From NCBI RefSeq assembly GCF_003674095.1, contig NZ_RDBF01000005.1:1-64000 (forward strand): a stretch of DNA of 64,000 nucleotides, in the 5' to 3' direction. The stretch's first letter is position 1, and the number at the start of each line of letters is the position of its first letter. The notes beneath the pieces were generated by a model. The model saw only the letters and a list, made by a program, of their open reading frames with translations, ran no database searches and was not told the DNA's origin. This DNA is from Aeromicrobium phragmitis. Its GTDB lineage: Bacteria > Actinomycetota > Actinomycetes > Propionibacteriales > Nocardioidaceae. The position numbers and the translations under genes were made by a program. Of this stretch, positions 36,792 through 45,149 are shown one piece after another.

Positions 36792-37916
36792 TCAGTCCTG
36801 CACCGGCGCACGGTCGGCGAATCGCTCGCGCAGCGGACGAGCGGCTTCTCCGGCCACGATGACGATGTCCCCGTCGGCGAGGACCAGCGCGGTCGCGGGA
36901 GGAGCCAGCGGCCAGCCGAGCGGCACGTCGAGCGCCCCGCTGATCTGATCGGGGTCGAGGCGCAGCGCCTCGGACGACGACGGGTTCCGCAGCACGACCG
37001 CGTCGCCCGACGTGTCCACGGCGACGCGACGGTTCGGCCGATCCAGGAGCGCATCGCCATAGGACCGAAGAGACACGATGTGCGAACGCCGCTGCAACAA
37101 CAGCGCCGGCACGCACGCGAGCGCCAGCAGCAGCACGACGAGCACGGCCACCAGAAAGGGCTGCCAGCCATCGCTGATGACGCGCGTGACCAACAGTGAG
37201 ACCAGGACCAATGCCAGCGGGACCAAGCGCCACCCGAGGCCCGACGAGGGCTCGCGAACCCCACGCCAGCGCGCGATCGTGCGCAGTTCCAGCCGGGTCA
37301 GATCGAGCACTTGCTGCTGAAGCCAGACATCCCGTACCAGGCCGACCAGGCGAGCCCCGGCGAGGCCGACCGAGCCCACGACGACCACGACGGCCACGGC
37401 CCGCGCGGCAGCGTCGAGATCGTCCAGCAGCACGATGATGATGCCGGGCACCGTGACGGCGAACAACGCCCCGACCGCGCATGACGCGATCAATACCCGC
37501 GGATGCCATACGTTGCCGTAACCCAGGGCGACCGCGCGCGGCGCCAGGCGGTCGAAGTCGTCACTGCGCGCCACCTCGTGCGCGGTCACCAGGCGGTCGG
37601 GAACCTCACCGCCGAGGTGTCGTGCCCAGACAGCGCGATCGATGAAGGTCCAGTAGCGGATCGGACCGGCGACCTTCCGTCGCGTCTGGGACCAGCGGAT
37701 CCAACGCCACACCAATCCGGCGATCATCAATGCCGCGAGCACGTAACCGGCGGCGGCGATACTCTCGGAACCGACCGCCACCACGGCCACGAAACCCAGG
37801 ACGAGGACGGCGGCGTCGGCGAGTAACGAGCGCCAACGGTCCCGCGTGGCGAAAAGCACGTCGAGCCGCTGCTGACGCTCACGCAGGAGCGCCGCCCGAT
37901 CGGCGAACTCGGTCAT
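36792..37916 (-). CDS. Multi-span membrane protein, paralogue A of the type VII-like cassette
   Basis: 374 aa, not recognised by name. Predicted membrane helices come in three pairs: about 31-49 and 54-72, 140-162 and 166-190, 225-245 and 250-272. A soluble C-terminal domain of about 100 residues follows, with the block GWPLAPPATALVLADGDIVIVAG near the end. The N-terminus is a charged amphipathic helix (DRAALLRERQQRLDVL). It shares length, topology and the C-terminal WPLAPP motif with the gene upstream, so it arose by tandem duplication. Last gene of a five-gene operon that begins with WXG100-like proteins; it overlaps the previous gene by four bases. A role as a membrane component or immunity partner is inference. 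Confidence 0.75.
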   Translation of the reverse strand: MTEFADRAALLRERQQRLDVLFATRDRWRSLLADAAVLVLGFVAVVAVGSESIAAAGYVLAALMIAGLVWRWIRWSQTRRKVAGPIRYWTFIDRAVWARHLGGEVPDRLVTAHEVARSDDFDRLAPRAVALGYGNVWHPRVLIASCAVGALFAVTVPGIIIVLLDDLDAAARAVAVVVVVGSVGLAGARLVGLVRDVWLQQQVLDLTRLELRTIARWRGVREPSSGLGWRLVPLALVLVSLLVTRVISDGWQPFLVAVLVVLLLALACVPALLLQRRSHIVSLRSYGDALLDRPNRRVAVDTSGDAVVLRNPSSSEALRLDPDQISGALDVPLGWPLAPPATALVLADGDIVIVAGEAARPLRERFADRAPVQD

Positions 37917-39040
37917 CGCCGATCAGGCTGTGCCCAGTGCTGCGGCAGCGCTTCGTGGACCTTGCGTCCGGCAAGCACGATGACGCTCTTGTCGTGGAGC
38001 ACCATCGCGATCGCTGGTGGCGCCAGCGGCCAGTGCAGGGACACCGGGAAAGTTTCGACTACGTGATCCCTACGCAGCTCGAATGGTGCAGCGAGCCCAG
38101 CGTGGTCACGAAGCGTGATCACGTCGCCGTTCAGTTCGACCTCGACATAGCGGTCCGGCGCGTCCACTAACGAGTCCCCCGGAGGGCGCAATGCCACAAC
38201 GTGAAGTCGCCGGCGACGTAGCACGAAGGGCAACGCGACCATGGCCGCGACCACGATGAGGGCCACGGCGATGAGGAGGGGTACCAGGCCACTGTCCTGA
38301 ATCCGTCGCACCAGGAGCGCGACGACACCCACGGCAAGCACCACGGCGGCGGCGGCCAGACCAGCCACGGGTCGTGCCTGGCCGCTCTGCCTCGCTAGGA
38401 CGTCGAGCTCGGTGCGCAGCCGGTTGAGCCGCTGCTGCTCCTGCCAGCTCTCTGAACACAGCACGCCAATCCGAGCTCCCATGAGAGCGGTGGAAAGGAC
38501 GACGATCGCGCCGGCGACGACGCGATCGACGACCCCCTCGGCCCGGGCGATGCCGACGATGCCGAGTAGGGCGATGCCAAGCAGCACACCACTGAGCACC
38601 GCCATCATTCCCGCCCGCAACGGCAGTACCGCCGCATACTGTCGACGAAGGAGTACGGGGGCTCGGCTCTCGAAGTCAGGGGCGTGACGGACGTCGTCGA
38701 CGGTGGCCACGTCCGGCGGCACGTTCGGGTCCGGCGCAGGGGCCCCGGGGGCCCGGTGAACGTCGCGCCAGTGCCCAAGGTCGTTGCCTGTAGCGCGCCA
38801 GATCGTCGCCCACCGCAGGAGTCGCCATGCCAGCACCACGACCGCGATCACGCCGAGAACCGTCGCCACAGCAGTCGGGTTTCCGCTCGATACGGCCGCG
38901 ATCAGCCCGAGGAAGACGGCAGCTGCGTCGGCGGTGAGAGATGTCCATGCCCATCGGCGCCGACGCACGCGGTCGAGTTCGGCTTGTCGGCGCATGAGCA
39001 ACTCATGGCGATCACCGAATTCAGCCGGCTCAGATCTCAT
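37913..39040 (-). CDS. Multi-span membrane protein, paralogue B of the type VII-like cassette
   Basis: 375 aa, paralogue of the following gene. It has the same plan: an amphipathic N-terminus (DRHELLMRRQAELDRV), three helix pairs at about 33-51 and 57-75, 145-165 and 170-190, 222-242 and 247-270, and a soluble tail with HWPLAPPAIAMVLHDKSVIVLAG. The two proteins differ over most other positions, so the duplication is not recent. Its start overlaps the end of the 216 aa gene by 11 bases. No ATPase or transport motif is visible. The family looks specific to actinobacteria, but I cannot check its distribution. Confidence 0.75.
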   Translation of the reverse strand: MRSEPAEFGDRHELLMRRQAELDRVRRRRWAWTSLTADAAAVFLGLIAAVSSGNPTAVATVLGVIAVVVLAWRLLRWATIWRATGNDLGHWRDVHRAPGAPAPDPNVPPDVATVDDVRHAPDFESRAPVLLRRQYAAVLPLRAGMMAVLSGVLLGIALLGIVGIARAEGVVDRVVAGAIVVLSTALMGARIGVLCSESWQEQQRLNRLRTELDVLARQSGQARPVAGLAAAAVVLAVGVVALLVRRIQDSGLVPLLIAVALIVVAAMVALPFVLRRRRLHVVALRPPGDSLVDAPDRYVEVELNGDVITLRDHAGLAAPFELRRDHVVETFPVSLHWPLAPPAIAMVLHDKSVIVLAGRKVHEALPQHWAQPDRR

Positions 39041-39680
39041 CGTCGCTGGGCGGGTGGACGACAGATTGCCCGGCGATCACCGCCACCAGGCGCGCCATGT
39101 CTTCGGTTCGTTCGACGTCGAAGGCGACGCCGACGACCAACAGACCTTGGGTGCCATGCTGCGGTGCGGTGACAGCGGCACTGAGACCCACCACCGGGGG
39201 CAGTTGAGCGGCGCTTGGTCCCTCGACCTGGAATGGGAACGGCGTACGCGTAATGAGACCCGCACCCCAACCCAACCGCGTGGCAAACGACTCGGTGTAG
39301 GTGCTCGCCGGATCGAAGGACTGGCCGAGGTAGCGCGCAACGACTTCGCCGGCGTTGAGTTCCCCAGCTTCGGGAACTCGAACCGGGCCGACGAGGATAT
39401 GCCAGTGAACGGGAGTCTCCGCGAGGTGTCCGGCAGGCACGGCCACGACCGCGTGCATGAGCATGCCGTCGTTCAGTAACCGGCGGCGCCATGTCATGAG
39501 CCCGTCAGTGAGTGTCTCAAGGTCCGCTGCGGTCGCACGGGGAAGCATCTGTGCGAACACGTCGACGAACGACGATCGCGCCTCGGCATCGCTGTCGGGT
39601 GCGAGCAGGTCGAACATCCCCTCGGGGACGTAAAGTTCTGCGGTTCCGAAGTCGGTCTGCGGGCGAGCGATCTCGTTCAT
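39030..39680 (-). CDS. Hypothetical protein of the type VII-like cassette
   Basis: 216 aa soluble protein with no signal peptide or membrane helix. The sequence is mixed alpha/beta, with a conserved-looking centre HWHILVGPVRVPEAGELNAGE and a hydrophobic strand QGLLVVGVAFDVERTEDMARLV near the end. Size and position between a WXG-type secreted protein and membrane proteins recall EspG-like or other type VII chaperone genes, but I see no specific EspG signature. The start overlaps the upstream WXG gene (ATGA), so synthesis is coupled to it. A chaperone role is only inference from context. Confidence 0.65.
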   Translation of the reverse strand: MNEIARPQTDFGTAELYVPEGMFDLLAPDSDAEARSSFVDVFAQMLPRATAADLETLTDGLMTWRRRLLNDGMLMHAVVAVPAGHLAETPVHWHILVGPVRVPEAGELNAGEVVARYLGQSFDPASTYTESFATRLGWGAGLITRTPFPFQVEGPSAAQLPPVVGLSAAVTAPQHGTQGLLVVGVAFDVERTEDMARLVAVIAGQSVVHPPSDDEI

Positions 39681-40870
39681 CGGGTCACCGGAGCCTGCGT
39701 CAGATCGCGCACGTTACCCCCGACGAATTCCTGAACCGTTTCGACGCCGCCAGGTGCGCCGAAACCAGTGTGGAACAGGGTCGCTTGATCGACCTTGAGC
39801 TGGACGAGGCGCCAGACCATGACGCCTTGATCCATCTCGGTCACCGTGCCGTTGGCGATCTGGAAGAAGTTCTGGAGCGTTCCGGTGTGCTGCCCCAGTC
39901 TGCCCAGCTGGCGAGCAACCCCGAAACCGGCGACGCCCAACGCCACCCCGGCTGCGTCCATGAGGACAGTGGGGTCAGTCAGTGCCTCAAGGAAGCTGCC
40001 GGTCTCGCCGACGGCAGCACCATAGTGGGCGAGCAACGACAACCCGCCCAAAACCAGCGCCGGCAGTGCGAGGAACTGCAATCCAGGAATGAACGCGAGA
40101 AGCCCGAGGATCGACGACACGAGGCCCAGCGCGTCACCGATGAGATCGAGCAGCGGGGCGATCTCGTGGAGAAGCTCGACGAACTGATCCATAACGTCGG
40201 CGAGAAAATCGCCGATTTCGTCGAAGAAATCCCCGATCGCGTCGACCGCCGACTCGAGCCACCCGGGCTCGGAGGGGGCAGCGTCGATGGCGTCGCGGAA
40301 GAGGCGCCCGATCTCCTCGGCCTTCTCCAGGTACTCGTCCTGCAGCGTACGAGCGGCCTCGCGCGCCGCTTCCAGATCGGAGACTGCGGCGGCGCGGTTG
40401 CTCGACGCAGTGCTGCGCTGCTCCGCCTGCCGTTCGAGCCGGCTGCGTTCGGCCGGATCTTCGGGCGGTTCGGCGCCTGGTGGGGGCGCTGACGGGAGAC
40501 CCGCCAGCGTGCTGTCCGCCGTGTGGATCCGCTGTTGAGCGTCGGCGGCGTCGGACTCCAGCGACCGCGCTCGACTCTGGTAGATGCCCAGCCAGATCGA
40601 CCAATTCGCGACGTGACGCTTGGCGTCGCTGAACGACTCGTACGCGTCGTCCACTTTGGGGCGCAGGTCGTCGTCGAGCATGTCGCGGAACGCGATGGCT
40701 GCCTGTCCGCGCCAGTCGCCGTCCGCGGCACCGTGCAGGACGCTGGAGATCTCCGACATCGCGCCGGAGACATCGCGCAGGGTGGATTCGAGGTAATTGA
40801 CCTCGTCCACGTCACCGGGCGTCGGGTCGAATCCGAGATTCGGGTAGTCAGCCGCGCTGGTGGGCGCCAT
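39677..40870 (-). CDS. WXG-domain putative type VII-secreted protein with hydrophobic centre
   Basis: 397 aa. The N-terminal 110 residues form a helical hairpin with the WXG motif Trp53-Arg-Gly55 inside GDWRGQAAIAFRDML, the classical ESX secretion motif. Residues 110-205 are polar, Glu/Ala/Arg-rich helices likely to form a coiled coil, with a Pro-rich break near 125. A long hydrophobic region (about 213-300) with several helix-forming stretches follows, then a short C-terminal domain of about 100 residues. This layout is that of large type VII substrates and LXG-like effectors, but no known toxin domain is recognisable. GGAGG lies nine bases before the ATG. It follows the small WXG100-like gene by four bases. 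Confidence 0.75.
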   Translation of the reverse strand: MAPTSAADYPNLGFDPTPGDVDEVNYLESTLRDVSGAMSEISSVLHGAADGDWRGQAAIAFRDMLDDDLRPKVDDAYESFSDAKRHVANWSIWLGIYQSRARSLESDAADAQQRIHTADSTLAGLPSAPPPGAEPPEDPAERSRLERQAEQRSTASSNRAAAVSDLEAAREAARTLQDEYLEKAEEIGRLFRDAIDAAPSEPGWLESAVDAIGDFFDEIGDFLADVMDQFVELLHEIAPLLDLIGDALGLVSSILGLLAFIPGLQFLALPALVLGGLSLLAHYGAAVGETGSFLEALTDPTVLMDAAGVALGVAGFGVARQLGRLGQHTGTLQNFFQIANGTVTEMDQGVMVWRLVQLKVDQATLFHTGFGAPGGVETVQEFVGGNVRDLTQAPVTR

Positions 40871-40874
40871 CGCC

Positions 40875-41174
40875 TCAGCCCTCCTTGGCTTCGTTGAGTG
40901 CGGCGGCGAGATTGTCGTCGGCGGCGTCGAAGGCGTCCTCGATCGACTGGAGCGCCTGCACCACCGACGCGGAGAACTCTCCGAGCTGCTCGATGCCGTA
41001 GCCCCAGTCGTCGCCGAATTCGTTGACCCGCTGGACGAGGGTGCGCGGTCCCACCTGGTCGGCGGACATGTTGCGCATCCGTCGCGCCGGCGTCGAGAGC
41101 AACGACTCGATGTCACCGAAATTGGTCTTGACTCGGCGCAGCATCGCACCGTCGATGTACAGGTCGCCGGACAC
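40875..41174 (-). CDS. WXG100-like small protein (ESAT-6 size)
   Basis: 99 aa, all helical, with no signal peptide, the size of EsxA/EsxB proteins. A mid-sequence turn carries DDWGYG (Trp57, Gly58, Gly60), near the place of the WXG turn in ESAT-6-like hairpins, though with a different spacing. The start is GTG at 41174 after a GGGGGA site; the frame is open to 41348 without a likely start. It is the first gene of the operon, directly before the larger WXG protein, so the two may form the secreted heterodimer. No EccC-type secretion ATPase is found in the window. Confidence 0.7.
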   Translation of the reverse strand: MSGDLYIDGAMLRRVKTNFGDIESLLSTPARRMRNMSADQVGPRTLVQRVNEFGDDWGYGIEQLGEFSASVVQALQSIEDAFDAADDNLAAALNEAKEG

Positions 41175-41327
41175 GCATCCCCCTATGTCGTCATGAGCGT
41201 CGAGAGCAGTGTATCGGCGGTCCGCTTCGCGGCGATAGCAGTAATCCAGATTCGCTGCAGCGCTCCGTGACCACCTCATCACCGCATCGTTGTACGCCCT
41301 CGGCCGGTGCTGTTCACCAGCGCTGAC

Positions 41328-41369
41328 AGGACGAGGGGCGCGAGCCACGTGGTTCGCGCCCCTCGTCCT
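41328..41369. terminator. Terminator hairpin after nrdJ
   Basis: A 16 bp perfect stem (41328-41343 with 41354-41369; left arm AGGACGAGGGGCGCGA) has the small palindrome CCACGTGG in its loop, which can extend the stem. It lies 11 bases beyond the nrdJ stop and separates it from the type VII-like operon. Confidence 0.85.
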
Positions 41370-41379
41370 GGCGACGAGA

Positions 41380-44280
41380 TCAGCTGCAGCCGCTCGTGCT
41401 GCCGCAGCCCTCGCACACGTGGCACGACCCGGCCGGACGCATCTTGGTGCCGCAGGTCATGCACAGCGGGCTGTCGATCGCCCCACCGGTGATCTCCTCG
41501 AGCAGTTCGGCTGAGGTGTGCGCCGTCGAGGGTGCCGGACGGGCGGACTCGGCCTGAACCGTCGCCGAGGCGACGTCGGACTCGGCCTCGACCTGCTTGG
41601 TCACCTGCCGGTCGGCCTTCGGCTCGTCGCTGACCAGCTCAGCGGCCGTCGTGCCGTCGCCCTCGGTCGGCTCGTACGAGCCGGTGTCGAGGTAACGCTG
41701 GCGCTCTTCGGCCGAGTAGATGCCGAGGGCCGAGCGCGTGTCGAAGTCGAGGTAGTCCAGCGCCAGGCGGCGGAAGACGTAGTCCATGATCGACTGCGCC
41801 ATGCGCACGTCCGAGTCGTCGGTGAGACCGGCCGGTTCGAACTTGAGGTTGGTGAACTTCGTGACGAAGGTCTCCAGCGGCACACCGTACTGCAGGCCGA
41901 TCGACACCGCGATGCTGAACGCGTCCATCACGCCGGCGAGCGTCGAACCCTGCTTGCCGAGCTTGAGGAACAGCTCCCCGAGGTCGCCGTTCTCGTGAGC
42001 GCCGGAGGTCATGTACCCCTCGGCGCCGCCCACGCTGAAGCTCGTGGTGATCGACTGACGCTTCTTGGGCAGACGACGACGGATCGGCTTCTCGACGACG
42101 ACCGTCTTGACCTCGGTCTCGGTCGACCCGGAGGTCGCCTTGTCCTGCGCCTTCTGGCTGGACAGCGGCTGACCGACCTTGCAGTTGTCGCGGTAGACCG
42201 CGAGCGCCTTGAGCCCGAGCTTCCAGCCCTGGAAGTAGATGTCGGCGATGTCCTCGACGGTGGCCGTCTCGGGCAGGTTGACCGTCTTGCTGATGGCACC
42301 GGACAGGAACGGCTGGCAGGCCGCCATCATCCGCACGTGGCCCATCGGCTTGATCGCCCGCTCACCGACGGCGCAGTCGAACACCTCGTAGTGCTCCGGG
42401 CGCAGACCCGGGGCATCGATGACGTGGCCGTGCTCGGCGATGTACTCCACGATCGCCTCGATGGTCTCGCCGGTGTAGCCGAGCTTGCGCAGCGCGACCG
42501 GGATGGTCTGGTTGACCACCTGCAGCGAGCCGCCACCGACCAGCTTCTTGAACTTGACCAGCGAGAAGTCCGGCTCGATGCCGGTCGTGTCGCAGTCCAT
42601 CATGAAGCCGATCGTGCCGGTGGGCGCGAGGACCGAGGCCTGCGCGTTGCGCCAACCGTTGGTCTCACCGATCTTGAGGTTCTCGGCCCACTGCTTGGTG
42701 GCTTCCTTCTGCACCGCGATGTCCATCGCGTGCTTGGTCTTGATGTCGTCGTTGGCGGCGAGGTGCTTGCGCATGACCCGCTGGTGCGGCTCGGCGTTCT
42801 TGGCGTAGCCCTCGTACGGACCGACGATGCCGGCGAGCTCGGCGCTGCGACGGTACGACGTGCCGGTCATGAGCGAGGTGATCGCCGCGGCGAGCGCCCG
42901 ACCGCCGTCGGAGTCGTACGCCAGGCCCGAGGCCATCAGCAGCGCGCCGAGATTGGCGTAACCGATGCCGAGCTGACGGAACTTGCGCGTGGTGTCACCG
43001 ATCGCCTCGGTCGGGAAGTCGGCGAAGGTGATCGAGATGTCCATCGCGGTGATGATGAGCTCGACGCTCTTGACGAACTTCTCGACCGCGAACGTGCCGT
43101 CGTCGCCCAGGAACTTCAGCAGGTTGAGGCTGGCGAGGTTGCAGCTGGAGTTGTCCAGGTGCATGTACTCGCTGCACGGGTTGGAGGCGGTGATGCGACC
43201 CGACTCCGGCGTCGTGTGCCAGTCGTTGATGGTCGAGTCGTACTGGATGCCCGGATCGGCGCAGGCCCAGGCGGCCTTGGCCATCTTGCCCCACAGCTCT
43301 CGGGCGTCGACGCTCTCGATGACCTCACCGGTGGTGCGCGCGGTCAGCCCGAAATCGGTGCCGTTCTCGACGGCCTCCATGAACGCGTCGTTGACGCGCA
43401 CGGAGTTGTTGGCGTTCTGGTACTGGACGCTGGTGATGTCCGTGCCGCCGAGGTCCATGTCGAAGCCGGCGTCGCGCAGGACGCGGATCTTCTCCTCCTC
43501 GCGCTCCTTGGTCTCGACGAACTCGACGATGTCGGGGTGATCGACGTCGAGCACGACCATCTTGGCGGCGCGGCGCGTGGCGCCACCGGACTTGATGGTG
43601 CCGGCGGAGGCGTCGGCGCCGCGCATGAAGGAGACCGGACCGGAGGCCGTACCACCGGAGGAACGGAGCAACTCCTTGCTCGAGCGGATGCGCGAGAGGT
43701 TGAGGCCCGCACCGGAACCACCCTTGAAGATCAGGCCCTCCTCTCGGTACCAGTTGAGGATCGAGTCCATCGAGTCGTCGACCGCGAGGATGAAGCACGC
43801 GCTGACCTGCTGAGGGCTCGACGTGCCCACGTTGAACCACACCGGGGAGTTGAAGCTGAACACCTGGTGCAACAGCATGTAGGTCAGCTCGTGCTCGAAG
43901 ATCTCGGCGTCGGCGTCGGTCGCGAAGTAGCCGTGCTCCTTGCCCGCCTTGACGTAGGTGAGCACGACGCGGTCCAGCAGCTGCTTGAGGCTCGTCTCGC
44001 GCTGCTCGCTGCCCACCGCGCCACGGAAGTACTTGGTGGTGACGATGGTGGACGCGTTGACGCTCCAGAAGTCGGGGAACTCCACGCCACGCTGCTCGAA
44101 GACGTTCTCGCCGGTCTTCCAGTTGGTCTGCACCACATCGCGGCGCTCCCAGGTGACCTCGTCGTAGGGGTGGACCCCTTCGGTCGTGTAGACCCGCTCG
44201 ATCGACAGGCCCTTCTTGGCGCCCTTGCGAGCGCCGGCCCCGCCGCGGGATGCTCGGCTGTTGCTGACCGTCTCCGTCAT
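41380..44280 (-). CDS. nrdJ: Adenosylcobalamin-dependent ribonucleotide reductase (class II)
   Basis: Reduces ribonucleotides to deoxyribonucleotides with coenzyme B12 as radical source, so it works with or without oxygen. 966 aa, normal for this family. Visible signatures include FNSPVWFNVG, ACFILAVDDSMDSI (the loop after an active-site Cys), ASNPCSEYMHLDNSSCNLASLNLL near residue 375, and APTGTIGFMMDCDTTGIEPDF. The C-terminus has a redox/zinc-like Cys cluster, CMTCGTK and CHVCEGCGSTSGCS, usual in actinobacterial NrdJ. It follows nrdR by 38 bp, so the repressor and its target form one operon behind the NrdR boxes. Confidence 0.97.
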   Translation of the reverse strand: MTETVSNSRASRGGAGARKGAKKGLSIERVYTTEGVHPYDEVTWERRDVVQTNWKTGENVFEQRGVEFPDFWSVNASTIVTTKYFRGAVGSEQRETSLKQLLDRVVLTYVKAGKEHGYFATDADAEIFEHELTYMLLHQVFSFNSPVWFNVGTSSPQQVSACFILAVDDSMDSILNWYREEGLIFKGGSGAGLNLSRIRSSKELLRSSGGTASGPVSFMRGADASAGTIKSGGATRRAAKMVVLDVDHPDIVEFVETKEREEEKIRVLRDAGFDMDLGGTDITSVQYQNANNSVRVNDAFMEAVENGTDFGLTARTTGEVIESVDARELWGKMAKAAWACADPGIQYDSTINDWHTTPESGRITASNPCSEYMHLDNSSCNLASLNLLKFLGDDGTFAVEKFVKSVELIITAMDISITFADFPTEAIGDTTRKFRQLGIGYANLGALLMASGLAYDSDGGRALAAAITSLMTGTSYRRSAELAGIVGPYEGYAKNAEPHQRVMRKHLAANDDIKTKHAMDIAVQKEATKQWAENLKIGETNGWRNAQASVLAPTGTIGFMMDCDTTGIEPDFSLVKFKKLVGGGSLQVVNQTIPVALRKLGYTGETIEAIVEYIAEHGHVIDAPGLRPEHYEVFDCAVGERAIKPMGHVRMMAACQPFLSGAISKTVNLPETATVEDIADIYFQGWKLGLKALAVYRDNCKVGQPLSSQKAQDKATSGSTETEVKTVVVEKPIRRRLPKKRQSITTSFSVGGAEGYMTSGAHENGDLGELFLKLGKQGSTLAGVMDAFSIAVSIGLQYGVPLETFVTKFTNLKFEPAGLTDDSDVRMAQSIMDYVFRRLALDYLDFDTRSALGIYSAEERQRYLDTGSYEPTEGDGTTAAELVSDEPKADRQVTKQVEAESDVASATVQAESARPAPSTAHTSAELLEEITGGAIDSPLCMTCGTKMRPAGSCHVCEGCGSTSGCS

Positions 44281-44318
44281 GCCTTGGTGCTCCTGATTCT
44301 CCGGTGGTGGTGGTGGTG

Positions 44319-44834
44319 TCAGTTCGTGGTGTCGGTGTCGTGGGTGCGCGACCCTGAGCGGGCCGTCTCCTCGGCGAGTTCGCCGTCGGTGGCCGCGGCC
44401 ATCAGGGAGGCGATCTCCGCGACGAAGTCGTCGGCGGAGTCGAAGGCCTTGTAGACGCTCGCGAACCGCAGATACGCGACCTCGTCGAGCGAGCGCAGCG
44501 GTTCCAGGATCGCGAGGCCGATCTCATGAGCCGGGATCTCGGCGGCGCCGCTCGCGCGCAGGGCGTCCTCGACCTGTTGGCCGAGGCATGCGAGGTCGTC
44601 GGCCGAGACCGGACGCCCCTTGCAGGCCTTGGCGACTCCTGCGATGGCCTTCTCGCGCTGGAACGGTTCGGTCGCCCCGGACTTCTTGACCACCGTCAGC
44701 TGCATCTGCTCGAGGGTCGTGAAGCGCTTCTCGCACGCGGGACAGACGCGCCGGCGACGGATCGCTCCGCCGTCGTCGGACGCACGGCTGTCGAGCACTC
44801 GGGTGTCGTCGTTCTTGCAGAACGGGCAGCGCAT
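44319..44834 (-). CDS. nrdR: Transcriptional repressor NrdR
   Basis: Nucleotide-sensing repressor of ribonucleotide reductase genes, 171 aa. The zinc ribbon is CPFC (residues 3-6) and CPAC (residues 31-34) around DTRVLDSR and [15 protein letters not shown]. The ATP-cone domain (about 49-139) begins [20 protein letters not shown]. Its C-terminal 20 residues are a polar tail. The gene precedes nrdJ, and a tandem pair of NrdR boxes lies 80-130 bp upstream, so it should regulate its own operon. Confidence 0.97.
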   Translation of the reverse strand: MRCPFCKNDDTRVLDSRASDDGGAIRRRRVCPACEKRFTTLEQMQLTVVKKSGATEPFQREKAIAGVAKACKGRPVSADDLACLGQQVEDALRASGAAEIPAHEIGLAILEPLRSLDEVAYLRFASVYKAFDSADDFVAEIASLMAAATDGELAEETARSGSRTHDTDTTN

Positions 44835-44919
44835 CCGCGACTCCTTTCGCTGTGGACAAACCGTGGATCTCGGTGTGGACGGTCGGGATTCCTGTGGGAA
44901 ACTCGACAGTGCCTGTGGG

Positions 44920-44960
44920 CTATATGTGGAGAACTACACGTCTGTAACTACTATATCTAG
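44920..44960. promoter_or_regulatory. Tandem NrdR boxes of the nrdR-nrdJ operon
   Basis: Two copies of the box core, CTATATGTGG (44920-44929) and CTATATCTAG (44951-44960), begin exactly 31 bp apart, the three-helical-turn spacing found at NrdR-controlled promoters. The right-hand copy lies in a 20 bp near-palindrome (44946-44965). The remaining part of the 315 bp gap up to 45149 shows no gene; it also contains AT-richer sequence suitable for the nrdR promoter. Confidence 0.75.
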
Positions 44961-45149
44961 TGGTTACTCTACGTCGCCGATTCCAGCGATGCAAACAGCT
45001 TCGCCGGTGGGTCTGACACTTCGCGTTTGCCCTGGTCACAGCCCTGAGCATGCGCTATCGCGGCGTGTCGGGAATGATCACAACAGCCATGACCACGAAT
45101 CCGAGCACACGCCACCAGGGGCTCATACCGTCCACGAGGAGACGCTGAC

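Noticed and set aside
44281-44318. Cobalamin riboswitch in front of nrdJ
   Set aside because: Only 38 bp separate nrdR and nrdJ, too short for the element, and no B12-box-like sequence was noticed before nrdR; the NrdR boxes explain control.
41518-44454. A forward open frame of 978 codons across nrdJ
   Set aside because: Antisense shadow of nrdJ; the product is rich in Val, Arg, Asp and His without domain structure, while the reverse frame is a full class II reductase.
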